Shown here one piece after another: positions 52,584-60,790 of a stretch of DNA of 64,000 nt (within the stretch, counting starts at the first letter, position 1; each line of letters opens with the position of its first letter). Source of the DNA: SAR324 cluster bacterium (GTDB taxonomy: Bacteria > SAR324 > NAC60-12); assembly GCA_028281495.1 (NCBI GenBank), contig JANQJU010000040.1:1-64000 (forward strand), written 5' to 3'. A program made the position numbers and the translations under genes. The notes under the pieces are model-generated. The model was given only the letters and a program-made list of their open reading frames with translations. It had not been told where the DNA came from and did not search any database.

Positions 52584-53525
52584 TCATAAATTTCCCTCGC
52601 TCCAAACCATTTGAAGGCGGGGCAAGATCGCCCCTTGATAACCGATGACCTGCACTGCCAACCGATGGCCACAAGTTGCCGCCTCAGCCAAACTATATCC
52701 TTTGAGGCGAGCAGCTAAGTAACCCGCATTGAAAGAATCGCCTGCCGAAGTCGTATCGATCACCTTTTCCGCACGGACAGGGGGCACAGAAATGGCCTCC
52801 TGCACATTCACAACAAAGCACTCCTCCGCTCCATTGGTGAGCACCGACTCTTGCAGCTGAGCTTGAGATTGCAAACGCTGGATCATGGCGTCCACATCCG
52901 TATCTCCATATAAGAGCTGGTAGTCCTCATAACTGACAAGCAGAATCCTGACGTAATTCAGCATGCGCTCCAAAACCTGTTTGGCTTCTTCCACATGGCT
53001 CCACAGGCGGGGGCGATAATTAGGATCAAATACAATAGGAATGTTCGCATCATGAACTTTCTGCAACACAACAAACAATTGATTTCGGTATTCGGCAGGG
53101 GTGATTGCTAAGGTGATGCCCGATAGGTAAACATAATCGTAATTGTGCCAATCGATTTGGTCATGAATTCGGGGATCTGCAAACAATTGGGTAGCTGCCG
53201 ATTGATCGCGCCAGTAATAAAACCGACGTTCGCCATTTGCATCATTCACGATGCGGTATACCCCGGGCAATCGTCCCTCCAGACGCAACACTGTTTCTAC
53301 CCCAATTTTTTGAGAACGCCATGTGTCAATCATGCTGTCGCTTAACAAATCGTCACCCAAGGCCGTGATGTAATCGATAGACACTTCTTCGGGTGGTAAG
53401 AGTTGGCGTAGATAGTAGGCGGCATTGTAGGTATCTCCCGCAAAACCTTGTTGCACAAGGTGCGTGCCCTGGGGAGAGGGAGACAGCTCGATCATGCATT
53501 CTCCAATACAAGCAATTTTTATCAT
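52584..53525 (-). CDS. PfkB-family sugar kinase, probable 2-keto-3-deoxygluconate kinase
   Basis: The start at 53525 is preferred (AAAGGAAACC before ATG; MIKIACIGECMIEL is the canonical N-terminus) over a longer frame from 53603. The ribokinase fold shows FAGDTYNAAYYLRQL near the N-terminus and the catalytic anion-hole motif DTTSAGDSFNAGYLAARLKG near the end. GECMIEL with FAGDTYN matches the KDG-kinase subgroup, which phosphorylates 2-keto-3-deoxygluconate. Pairing with the divergent 2-hydroxyacid dehydrogenase supports a sugar-acid route, but the true substrate is inferred. The length, about 313 residues, is usual. Confidence 0.85.
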   Translation of the reverse strand: MIKIACIGECMIELSPSPQGTHLVQQGFAGDTYNAAYYLRQLLPPEEVSIDYITALGDDLLSDSMIDTWRSQKIGVETVLRLEGRLPGVYRIVNDANGERRFYYWRDQSAATQLFADPRIHDQIDWHNYDYVYLSGITLAITPAEYRNQLFVVLQKVHDANIPIVFDPNYRPRLWSHVEEAKQVLERMLNYVRILLVSYEDYQLLYGDTDVDAMIQRLQSQAQLQESVLTNGAEECFVVNVQEAISVPPVRAEKVIDTTSAGDSFNAGYLAARLKGYSLAEAATCGHRLAVQVIGYQGAILPRLQMVWSEGNL

Positions 53526-53666
53526 GGTTTCCTTTCCGATTGGGACTCCGGAACTTTTGCTGTATGCGGCACAGCTAAAAATGTTTTGGTGCAAATTTGC
53601 CATATTGATAGCATAGGGCTATCAAAAAAACGAAGTGCAGGACATCAAACGATTCAGGAGATAATC

Positions 53667-54623
53667 ATGAAAATTGTAGTGTTGGATGGCTATACCCTCA
53701 ATCCAGGAGATCTTTCTTGGGAAGGACTCGCTCCATTGGGGGAATACACGGTGTATGATCGCAGTGCATCCGAGCAAATCGTAGAACGGGCACACGGCGC
53801 TGAGATGATTTTGATCAACAAAGTCGTGCTATCGCGTCAAATGCTGGAGCAAATGCCTGGGTTGCAATATATCGGCGTGCTCGCAACGGGGTATAATATA
53901 GTGGACCTCCAAGCCACCTCCGACTTAGGGATTGTTGTGACCAATGTGCCCAGCTATGGCACATCAACAGTGGCCCAAATGGTGTTTGCTCATCTGCTGA
54001 ATCTATGCCAGCAGGTGGCATATCACCATCGCACGGTGATTCGAGGGCGTTGGTCTCACAACCCGGATTTTTGCTATTGGGATTTCCCTTTGATGGAATT
54101 GGATGGAAAAACCATGGGAATTGTCGGCTATGGTCAGATTGGCAGAGCGGTTGCGAAACTCGCATTGGCGTTTGGTATGCAGGTGTTGATAACCCATCGG
54201 CGGCCTTTACCAGAAATGGAGGATGGGGTTCGACAAACCGATCTCGAAACACTGTTCACACAAAGTGATGTGGTGAGCTTGCATTGCCCATTGACAAAAA
54301 CCACCCATCATCTCGTGGACCAGACCACGCTCCGTTGGATGAAACCCTCAGCCTTCCTGATCAACACGAGCCGAGGTCCGTTGATTGATGAATTGGCCTT
54401 GGCCGAAGCGCTCAACCGAGGGGAGCTGGCCGGAGCGGGACTGGATGTATTGGAACAGGAGCCTCCGCCGCCTGATTCTCCTTTGTTTGCAGCCAAGAAT
54501 TGTTTCATCACGCCCCATATTGCGTGGGCATCTCACGAAGCACGTCAGCGTCTGATGAATATTGCGGTTGATAACGTGGTGGCATTTCTCAATGGGAACC
54601 CTCAGAACGTTGTGCATGGATAG
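53667..54623 (+). CDS. D-2-hydroxyacid dehydrogenase (glycerate/hydroxypyruvate-type)
   Basis: ATG 53667 follows AGGAG; an open frame back to 53448 crosses into the divergent kinase and is not used. The 318-residue protein has GIVGYGQIGRAVAKLA (residues 151-166) for NAD(P) binding and the catalytic set Arg236 (INTSRGPLIDE), Glu in GLDVLEQEPP (263/265) and His284 (ITPHIAWAS). GLQYIGVLATGYNIVD is typical of glycerate/hydroxypyruvate reductases. It probably reduces hydroxypyruvate or a related keto acid. It is divergent from the sugar kinase, 141 bp between starts. Confidence 0.9.
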   Translation: MKIVVLDGYTLNPGDLSWEGLAPLGEYTVYDRSASEQIVERAHGAEMILINKVVLSRQMLEQMPGLQYIGVLATGYNIVDLQATSDLGIVVTNVPSYGTSTVAQMVFAHLLNLCQQVAYHHRTVIRGRWSHNPDFCYWDFPLMELDGKTMGIVGYGQIGRAVAKLALAFGMQVLITHRRPLPEMEDGVRQTDLETLFTQSDVVSLHCPLTKTTHHLVDQTTLRWMKPSAFLINTSRGPLIDELALAEALNRGELAGAGLDVLEQEPPPPDSPLFAAKNCFITPHIAWASHEARQRLMNIAVDNVVAFLNGNPQNVVHG

Positions 54624-54652
54624 CGGTTTTATAATCATTAAAAGCCTTTGCC

Positions 54653-55735
54653 TCATCGGTGGTCCAGCACAGTCTGAATCCAGTTTTCGTAACAATCGGC
54701 CATTGCTTCCAGCGAGTGGTGTTCTTCCACATAGGCGCGGCAGTCCGAACGCTGGAGCTTATTCACCTTTTGGACAGCTTGAATCAAAGCCTCCACATTA
54801 TCGGGCTCCACCAACCATCCGGTTTTTCCATCCTGAACCAATTCGGGTAACGATCCTCGCTGATATCCCACCACCGGCACTCCACAGGCAAAGGCTTCGG
54901 CCACGACATTGCCAAAAGCCTCTTCCCATTTGATAGGCGCCAATAGGGCTAAGCAAGTGCGCAATTCGGCCTGGAAGTCTTCAGTCTCCAAATACTCAAG
55001 ATACCGATAAGACACATGGGAATAGTCGGCTGTGATTTGATTCCAATATGTTTCGTCGCATAAGGCACCCATGATCTTTAAAGGGAGTTTTAAACGGTCT
55101 GCGACGATAAAGGCATCTTTCAATCCTTTCACGGAAATGATCCGTCCCGCCCATGCAAGGCAAGGCTCGCTTTGTTCCAAATAGTGATAGCGGGATAGAT
55201 CAAACCCCTTGGTCAGTCGGAAGTGAGGCAGGTTGGGGGCAAAGGTGTCGGCTTGGGACTGGGTCTGCATTCCCAGCTGAAGAGGGAATTGTTGTGCGAC
55301 TTTGCGAATCATGTCATCCAACACCTCGGTTTGAGAAGACATGTTCACATAATGCAATAAAGGGGTGTGAAAATACGAAGTCAAATAAAAGGGCAGCCAG
55401 TCGTAGCCAAAATTGATGATCACGTCATAGTTACGCTGTTGGGCAAAAGCATAATCGAGCATATTCGCAAGGACTGCATTAGAAGGAATGGACACAGGGT
55501 CTTTTCGATTCGGGAGTTCGGCACTTTCCTGCAAGTTGCCCTCAATAGGGATGAGAGGAATCCCTGCGAGTACCGAAGCGTGTGGAGCTAAGACTTCCAG
55601 GTGATGTCCTCTTTTGCGGAGTGCCTGGCACACGTTGCGTAAGGTAATTTCAACACCACCACCGTTGCCCGAACCAATAGCTCCAACCGCAGAAAATAGG
55701 CATAAGATTCGATAATGGGAAGTGGGATGGGCCAT
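54653..55735 (-). CDS. GT4 glycosyltransferase, resembling UDP-glucose:tetrahydrobiopterin glucosyltransferases
   Basis: The GT-B fold is shown by the N-terminal acceptor loop SAVGAIGSGNGGGVEITLRN and the donor-site motif EEAFGNVVAEAFACGVPVVG with the E-x7-E pair. The first motif closely recalls the cyanobacterial pteridine glucosyltransferases (BGluT), but this is from memory; other GT4 enzymes share G-GG loops. The 360-residue protein has no membrane segment or signal. The gene lies between the dehydrogenase and the TolC-like gene and could be read together with the latter, with a 25-bp gap. Confidence 0.85.
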   Translation of the reverse strand: MAHPTSHYRILCLFSAVGAIGSGNGGGVEITLRNVCQALRKRGHHLEVLAPHASVLAGIPLIPIEGNLQESAELPNRKDPVSIPSNAVLANMLDYAFAQQRNYDVIINFGYDWLPFYLTSYFHTPLLHYVNMSSQTEVLDDMIRKVAQQFPLQLGMQTQSQADTFAPNLPHFRLTKGFDLSRYHYLEQSEPCLAWAGRIISVKGLKDAFIVADRLKLPLKIMGALCDETYWNQITADYSHVSYRYLEYLETEDFQAELRTCLALLAPIKWEEAFGNVVAEAFACGVPVVGYQRGSLPELVQDGKTGWLVEPDNVEALIQAVQKVNKLQRSDCRAYVEEHHSLEAMADCYENWIQTVLDHR

Positions 55736-55760
55736 GAATGCTTACCAACAGGGGGGTATT

Positions 55761-57224
55761 TTAAAAAATGGTTTGCGCTCCCGCAGGTTTGGACCAATCG
55801 AGAGAGAGAGAAAGAGTTTGCTCCAAACGTGCCAAAGCTTGGTTATACGCAAAACGACTTTGGATGAGGACTAATTCAGCCCGCGTGAGTTCCAAGGACT
55901 TTTCTGCCAAATCCGAACTGGTGGCGCGGCCAATTTGAAAAAGATTGTTTTCGATGTTGTACACTTCGGTCGCTACCGAAACTTGGGTTTTGGCAATTTC
56001 AATCGCATTGGCGGTTTCATTGACGGTACGCAATGAATCGATCACGGACTGGCTCAACTGAGAGCGAGCCTGTTCCAAACGGAGTTGAGCTTGCTGTTTG
56101 CGGAGCGACGCTTCTTCCAAACCCGAGGCATCTCGGAATCCATCAAACAGGGGGACGGTCAAGGTTGCATTTAGATTCCACAATCGTTTGTCTTCTTCAG
56201 TGGTGAAGCCATCTTCGTCGGTCCAATTGTATCCGGTGGAGAGGGTGACCGTGGGATAAAAATTGGAACGAGCTGCTTCGATCGATTGATCACTCGACTC
56301 GATTTGCAATTGTAATTCTTGCAATTGAGGCTGCGATTCCAACAATTTATCAATGTATTTTTGTTGAACTTCAGGATCATTCACCCGAAAGCCGGGTTCT
56401 TCTTGAGGAAATCGCATGTCGATTTGATACACAGAAAGGGGGTGCCAGTTGGCCAAGATGGCCAGATCCGTGCGAGTCGTTTGGCGATCAAAAAAACCTT
56501 CTAGGAGATCTTGCCGAGCCTGTTCTAAAGCTTGGCGGGCTTCCAATACATCCACTTGTCGTAATTTGCCCACGCTGAATTGATCGGAGGCAATCCGTAG
56601 CTGTTCTTTGGAACGATCCACTGCATCTTTAAACACTCGTAGGGCGTGATTCCGTTGGATCAAATCGAAGTAGGTGGAAAGCACCTGAAAAATGATGTCG
56701 TCTTTTGTGCGATGCAAGTTCGTCCGCTCAATCGATTGATTGGTGCGACTTTGGCCATAACGAATCCAATCCCCCCACGAAAAGCGATAACTCAGGGAAA
56801 GGTTGTTGGTGTAGGTGTTGTCGATTGAAGTGTCGTCGGAATTTGCTGATTCGCCAAAGACCGAAAATCCGGTGTTGCGTGATTCTCGGCGGTCAAACGA
56901 CATCGAAAAATTAGCAGAAGGGAGCAAACTGCTTCGACTTTGTACGACGCCTTCTTCGGAGATCAGCAGTTCATCTCGTTGCAGCAGCACGGTTTGATTG
57001 GCTTTGAGTGCTTCTTCCACCATCATCGATAAAGTATAAACCCCATCTTTGCGATAGGTGTCCCGGAAGGATTCCAATTGATCGGGATCTTGTTGCAATT
57101 CCAGAAGGATTTCTCTTTCAGTTTCTGCCGAGAGGATCTGTGTGACGGGTTGAGCCAAAAGCGAAACAATTGGCACCAAACCGCAGCACACACTCGCGGT
57201 GATCCATTTCCATAGTGTTGTCAT
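55761..57224 (-). CDS. TolC-family outer-membrane efflux protein
   Basis: A signal peptide (WKWITASVCCGLVPIVSLLAQ) is followed by two OEP repeats. Helical coiled-coil stretches are visible: FSVGKLRQVDVLEARQALEQARQDLL in the first half and LRKQQAQLRLEQARSQLSQSVIDSLRTVNETANAIEIAK in the second, each with beta-barrel strands (LSLSYRFSWGDW; LNATLTVPLFDGF). The 487-residue length fits. TolC-like channels connect to inner-membrane pumps or type I exporters, but no such partner is in this window. The probable selenoprotein gene precedes it by 96 bp on the same strand. Confidence 0.92.
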   Translation of the reverse strand: MTTLWKWITASVCCGLVPIVSLLAQPVTQILSAETEREILLELQQDPDQLESFRDTYRKDGVYTLSMMVEEALKANQTVLLQRDELLISEEGVVQSRSSLLPSANFSMSFDRRESRNTGFSVFGESANSDDTSIDNTYTNNLSLSYRFSWGDWIRYGQSRTNQSIERTNLHRTKDDIIFQVLSTYFDLIQRNHALRVFKDAVDRSKEQLRIASDQFSVGKLRQVDVLEARQALEQARQDLLEGFFDRQTTRTDLAILANWHPLSVYQIDMRFPQEEPGFRVNDPEVQQKYIDKLLESQPQLQELQLQIESSDQSIEAARSNFYPTVTLSTGYNWTDEDGFTTEEDKRLWNLNATLTVPLFDGFRDASGLEEASLRKQQAQLRLEQARSQLSQSVIDSLRTVNETANAIEIAKTQVSVATEVYNIENNLFQIGRATSSDLAEKSLELTRAELVLIQSRFAYNQALARLEQTLSLSLDWSKPAGAQTIF

Positions 57225-57320
57225 GTTGCCCTGATTTTAAGTTAGGAAGAGAACGAGAAAGGGCACCCCGGATGATTCGGGATGCCAAATGCAAATTGTA
57301 ATGGGGTGCAAGAGGGAATC

Positions 57321-57761
57321 TTATAAGCGGAAAGTGCGCTGGAAAGCGCGTCGCAAATAATCTTCGGTTTGGACCCCTTGCAAAGAGGTGACCCGATTGC
57401 CGCTCGGATCAAAGAAGAGGAGAGTGACACTTCCGACTCTTTGGTATTGAGCAAACGATCTACCTTCATTTGATGATAAATCGGCAATCAAAAAACGAAT
57501 CTTTCCTTCAAACTCAGGTTTGAGCGAGTCGACCACTCGCTTCAGCTCGCGGCAGTGCGGTCAATTGGGATCATGCACCTGCACCACGATGTTTTCGCCT
57601 TTACCAATTGCTGTGAGATCCAGATCCTCATCTGAAGGCATGTTCCAAAACACCATTCCCCCGGCTAGGCCCAGCAAGAGGATCCCTATGATGCCAAATT
57701 GCATTGGGGAGATTTTATTTTTTTTCTTAGGATTTTCCTGTTTCTTCTTCTTCTTTGACAT
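57321..57761 (-). CDS. Probable membrane-anchored thioredoxin-like selenoprotein (UxxC) with in-frame TGA
   Basis: An ATG at 57761 (AGGAG, 4-base spacing) opens a frame interrupted by one TGA at 57563-57561; the same frame then continues to a TAA at 57323-57321, giving 146 residues if TGA is read as selenocysteine. A Lys-rich start (MSKKKKKQENPKKKNK) and one membrane helix (GIIGILLLGLAGGMVFW) anchor it. Then IVVQVHDPN-U-PHCRELKRVVD places the TGA at the first Cys of a thioredoxin CxxC (residues 67 and 70), followed by typical strands (IRFLIADLSSNEG; SVTLLFFDPSGNRV). A perfect 7-bp hairpin starts 19 nt after the TGA. Sequencing error or a plain nonsense mutation are alternatives. It may form an operon with the TolC-like gene. 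Confidence 0.75.
57523..57541 (-). promoter_or_regulatory. SECIS-like hairpin inside the TGA-containing gene
   Basis: On the coding (minus) strand AGCGAGT-GGTCG-ACTCGCT forms a perfect 7-bp stem with a 5-base loop. Its loop starts 26 nt after the TGA and its first two bases are G. Known bacterial SECIS elements have an apical loop 16-37 nt downstream of UGA with a G among the first two loop bases, so the element fits the rule in both respects. Confidence 0.65.
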
Positions 57762-57796
57762 AAAACTCCTGAAAGAGGTGCAGTAGTTATGAAAAG

Positions 57797-57816
57797 GACT
57801 TGAACCGATTCAAGTC
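57797..57816. repeat. Perfect 8-bp inverted repeat with CCGA tetraloop
   Basis: GACTTGAA-CCGA-TTCAAGTC lies 36 bp upstream of the selenoprotein start. It could be an operator or a leader hairpin. Confidence 0.6.
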
Positions 57817-57837
57817 AACACAAGATCCAATAGGATT

Positions 57838-57867
57838 CCGGCTACGGTGCCATCACTCGGTAGCCGG
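57838..57867. repeat. Perfect 8-bp inverted repeat with 14-base loop
   Basis: CCGGCTAC (57838-57845) pairs with GTAGCCGG (57860-57867); the flanking ATT/TAAT can add pairs around one bulge. It sits in the divergent region between the selenoprotein and leuB. Confidence 0.6.
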
Positions 57868-58128
57868 TAATCTCGTGTTATTAGTCCACTTTAGCCCTGG
57901 ATTGTTCTCCTCCATGACTGACGCTCCATGTATCTGAAAATTTCATGCGGTTGTAAATCCGAAAATCGGGTCGAGGGGGTTGGTTGAGCATGGCTTGCTC
58001 AATTAGGCATGGATCGTTAGGAATTTTGACAATTTTATAGAGGTTCGATAAAAAACTGCGGGAGGCAATTGATACTGCTTTTCTTAGGCAACTTATTGAT
58101 TTTTAATAATAAATTGAAAGGAATCACC

Positions 58129-59196
58129 ATGACTAACACAAAAATCACGGTCACGCCAGGGGATGGCATCGGACCAGAAGTGACCCAACAGGCCGTGAAG
58201 GTGCTCCATGCAGTGGCGCAACGGTTCGACATGACGCTCGATATCCAAGAAGTGCCCGTAGGTGGGACGGCCTATGACCTTGCCGGCACGCCCCTACCTG
58301 ATGAAACGTTACAAGCTTGCAAATCAGCAGATGCCGTATTGCTTGGAGCTGTCGGCGGACCAAAATGGGAAGCCTTGGACTATTCGGTGCGTCCCGAAAG
58401 GGCCTTATTGGGGTTGCGTGCGGAATTGGGCCTTTATGCCAATCTCCGTCCGGCCCAAATCTACGGAGATTTGGTGGGAGCCTCCACATTGAAACCAGAA
58501 GTCGTGGAAGGGGCGGACATCATGGTGGTCCGAGAACTGACGGGCGGCATCTATTTTGGGAAGCCGCGAGGGGTTGCCGAAGAAAATGGAGAACGTGTGG
58601 GACGCAACACGTTGGTCTATAGCGAGTCCGAAATTCGTCGGATAGCCAAAATCGGTTTCGAAATTGCGCAAAAACGTTCCAAACGTCTGACCTCAGTCGA
58701 TAAAGCCAATGTGTTGGAAGCCACCGAGTTATGGCGAGACGTGGTTACCGAGATGTCGAAGGATTATCCTGATGTGGAACTCAATCACATGTATGTTGAC
58801 AATGCCACCATGCAACTGATTCGTGCCCCTAAGCAGTTCGACACGATTGTAACGACGAATATGTTTGGAGATATTTTAAGCGACGGTGCAGCCATGATGA
58901 CGGGTTCGATTGGTATGCTGCCTTCGGCGAGCGTCGGAGGCAGCAACGGGTTGTACGAACCGGTTCACGGCTCGGCTCCTGACATTGCTGGGAAAGACCT
59001 GGCCAATCCGTTGGCAACAATTTTGTCACTGGGCATGATGTTTCGCTACACCTTCAATCAAGGCGATGCAGATACTTTGATTCAAAATGCAGTGATCAAA
59101 ACGTTGGAAACTTATCGTACCGGCGACATCATGAGCGAAGGCAAACAACAGGTTGGTTGCCAAGAAATGGGTGATCGCGTTTTAGAAAATTTATAA
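58129..59196 (+). CDS. leuB: 3-isopropylmalate dehydrogenase
   Basis: ATG 58129 is chosen (AAAGGAATCACC before it; TKITVTPGDGIGPEVTQQA is the canonical start), giving 355 residues. Family signatures: LLGAVGGPKW, VRPERALLGLRAELGLYANLRP, VVRELTGGIYFGKPRG, the metal-binding MTGSIGMLPSAS region and YEPVHGSAPDIAGKDLANP. It oxidises and decarboxylates 3-isopropylmalate with NAD in the third step of leucine synthesis, in the cytoplasm. LeuA, LeuC and LeuD genes are not adjacent, so leu genes are scattered here. Confidence 0.96.
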   Translation: MTNTKITVTPGDGIGPEVTQQAVKVLHAVAQRFDMTLDIQEVPVGGTAYDLAGTPLPDETLQACKSADAVLLGAVGGPKWEALDYSVRPERALLGLRAELGLYANLRPAQIYGDLVGASTLKPEVVEGADIMVVRELTGGIYFGKPRGVAEENGERVGRNTLVYSESEIRRIAKIGFEIAQKRSKRLTSVDKANVLEATELWRDVVTEMSKDYPDVELNHMYVDNATMQLIRAPKQFDTIVTTNMFGDILSDGAAMMTGSIGMLPSASVGGSNGLYEPVHGSAPDIAGKDLANPLATILSLGMMFRYTFNQGDADTLIQNAVIKTLETYRTGDIMSEGKQQVGCQEMGDRVLENL

Positions 59197-59205
59197 AGAC
59201 TTGTT

Positions 59206-60576
59206 ATGCTCGGAACCGCCCTCGAATTTTCTTTCTACCTTTTCCTACTTGCCGTTGGTTTTGGCATTTTATTGCTGATTTGGTTTCTTCGTTGGGTTTT
59301 TGGTGGAAAGGATGTTCTGGCGGTGTTTCCTCATACCGCTTCGCTTCCCAACTTACCCCTGAAGGAATCCAAGAAACTGCTTCAAAAGATTCAAGATCAA
59401 ATTGCCAAAGCATCGGTCGCTCGTAAAGCCATGCTGATCCAAGATTTGGATTTGTTAGACCGCACGATTGCAGAAATCCAAACCCGCACCGAAAACCAAC
59501 AAGCTCCCTATTATCAGTTGTGCAAAGAACGTGAAGAGACCTGGAATTATCTCAAAGATTTGCACGGCAAGATGTCGATTTGGCAGCGTTTTAATAAAAA
59601 GCGACATCCCGAATATGGCCAAGTGGAACGCTATTACCGTGAATTGGAGCAGCGGATTCGCGATGCAGCTCAACACGCTAAATTTCAAAGCGAACTCTAT
59701 TTGTCAGAACTCCATCGGCGTGGAGTGTTTGAACGAAATGCACATCTACTAGGACGGTCTAAAAACAAAAAAACGACCGAAGACAACGCTCCATCGGCAA
59801 ATGGTAATACCTCGTCAACAAATGGGAATGCCTCTTCAGCAAATGGGAATGCCTCTTCAGCAAATGGCCAAGAAAACCATTCGTCCGAGCATCAGATCTC
59901 GGAAACACAAGAATCAGAGATAGACCAATCGAAGTCCGCTGATACTGATCGACAGGAATTCACAGATACCGATCAACCGGAGTTCACTGAGTCTGAGGAG
60001 CAATCGGATTTACCCCCCTCGGAGTCTCCTCCTGCCATGCTCGCCAAATTGTCACAGGAGGATTTTCCGAAAATTGGAACCGCCTTGAGGCATCACCTGT
60101 ACTTGGATGAAAAATTCAATTTGGCATTCGCGGAAGACGGCATTTTGAGATATTACGATTTCGAAGAAAGCATTTTTCAAGGTGTGCATTTCCAGGGTGT
60201 GCATCAATATGACCGTTGCAGTTTTCGTAAGGTGGACTTGAGTGAAGCCCGTTGGATGCGGGAGGGACAGCCTCATCGATTTCATGGTTGCGATTTCACT
60301 GGAGCGACTTTGCAGTCGACCTGTTTCATGTATACCATTTTTTCCAATTGCCGATTTGACCGCAGCGATTGGAAGCACATTCGGTTGCAAAAGGTAAAGT
60401 TTGTACACTGCTCCCTAGATGGCATTTCTTGGGAAAACGTGGACCTTTCTCAGGCTTACATGTCCGAGGAAATGCTGGAAATCACTAACTTCGATCAATG
60501 CGCGGCGTTGCCTTACAATCATCCGGAACGTCAACAGAACGAGGCCTTGGAAGAAGCATCTCCGAAGCATGAGTAA
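59206..60576 (+). CDS. Membrane-anchored protein with coiled coil and pentapeptide-like C-terminus
   Basis: An N-terminal helix (FSFYLFLLAVGFGILLLIWFL) anchors the 456-residue protein. A predicted coiled coil of charged residues follows to about 180. A low-complexity, Asn/Ser/Gly-rich and then acidic linker (from about 198 to 280) includes near-perfect heptapeptide repeats of the NGNASSA type. The C-terminal ~150 residues contain pentapeptide-repeat-like strands (CSFRKVDLSEARW, CDFTGATLQSTCF, CRFDRSDWKHI, CSLDGISWENVDLSQA). Function unknown. It begins 10 bp after leuB but has only a poor ribosome binding site. Confidence 0.75.
   Translation: MLGTALEFSFYLFLLAVGFGILLLIWFLRWVFGGKDVLAVFPHTASLPNLPLKESKKLLQKIQDQIAKASVARKAMLIQDLDLLDRTIAEIQTRTENQQAPYYQLCKEREETWNYLKDLHGKMSIWQRFNKKRHPEYGQVERYYRELEQRIRDAAQHAKFQSELYLSELHRRGVFERNAHLLGRSKNKKTTEDNAPSANGNTSSTNGNASSANGNASSANGQENHSSEHQISETQESEIDQSKSADTDRQEFTDTDQPEFTESEEQSDLPPSESPPAMLAKLSQEDFPKIGTALRHHLYLDEKFNLAFAEDGILRYYDFEESIFQGVHFQGVHQYDRCSFRKVDLSEARWMREGQPHRFHGCDFTGATLQSTCFMYTIFSNCRFDRSDWKHIRLQKVKFVHCSLDGISWENVDLSQAYMSEEMLEITNFDQCAALPYNHPERQQNEALEEASPKHE
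59797..59867 (+). repeat. In-frame 21-bp tandem repeat, about 3.3 copies
   Basis: Units lie at 59797-59817, 59818-59838 and 59839-59859, with a partial fourth. Units 2 and 3 differ only at the first base. They encode the (A/T)NGN(T/A)SS heptad of the linker in the pentapeptide-like protein. Such arrays tend to vary in copy number between strains. Confidence 0.85.
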
Positions 60577-60790
60577 AGAGTTGATCTTTTAGATTTTTTA
60601 CATCTATAAACGAAAGTCTTAGCTCGCAGTTTCCAATGAAGGTTTGGAAATTGCTTAAGAACCTTGGGGGGAAGGTGTTTTATAATTCACTTATTTCTGC
60701 ACTTCGGAATCGTGGGGTATCCTAAATTGGGAGAAAGGCATCATGGAGTGGAGAAGTTCTATTTAGCAAACCGGTTCGGAAGGGACGGGA

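Larger units (their letters stand above)
57762..58128. other. Divergent intergenic region with three perfect inverted repeats
   Basis: No gene is seen in these 367 bases. Inverted repeats: GACTTGAA/TTCAAGTC at 57797-57816 with loop CCGA; CCGGCTAC/GTAGCCGG at 57838-57867; TTGAGC/GCTCAA at 57984-58002. None has a following T-run on the plus strand. They may lie in the leaders of the selenoprotein gene or of leuB. I see no tRNA-like cloverleaf and no T-box. Confidence 0.6.

Noticed and set aside
57321..57536. Separate 71-codon gene downstream of the TGA
   Set aside because: It is in the same frame as 57561-57761, lacks its own ribosome binding site and begins inside a thioredoxin fold, so it is better read as one TGA-containing gene.
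57762..58128. T-box or leucine attenuator upstream of leuB
   Set aside because: I could not find a T-box core sequence or a Leu-rich leader peptide.
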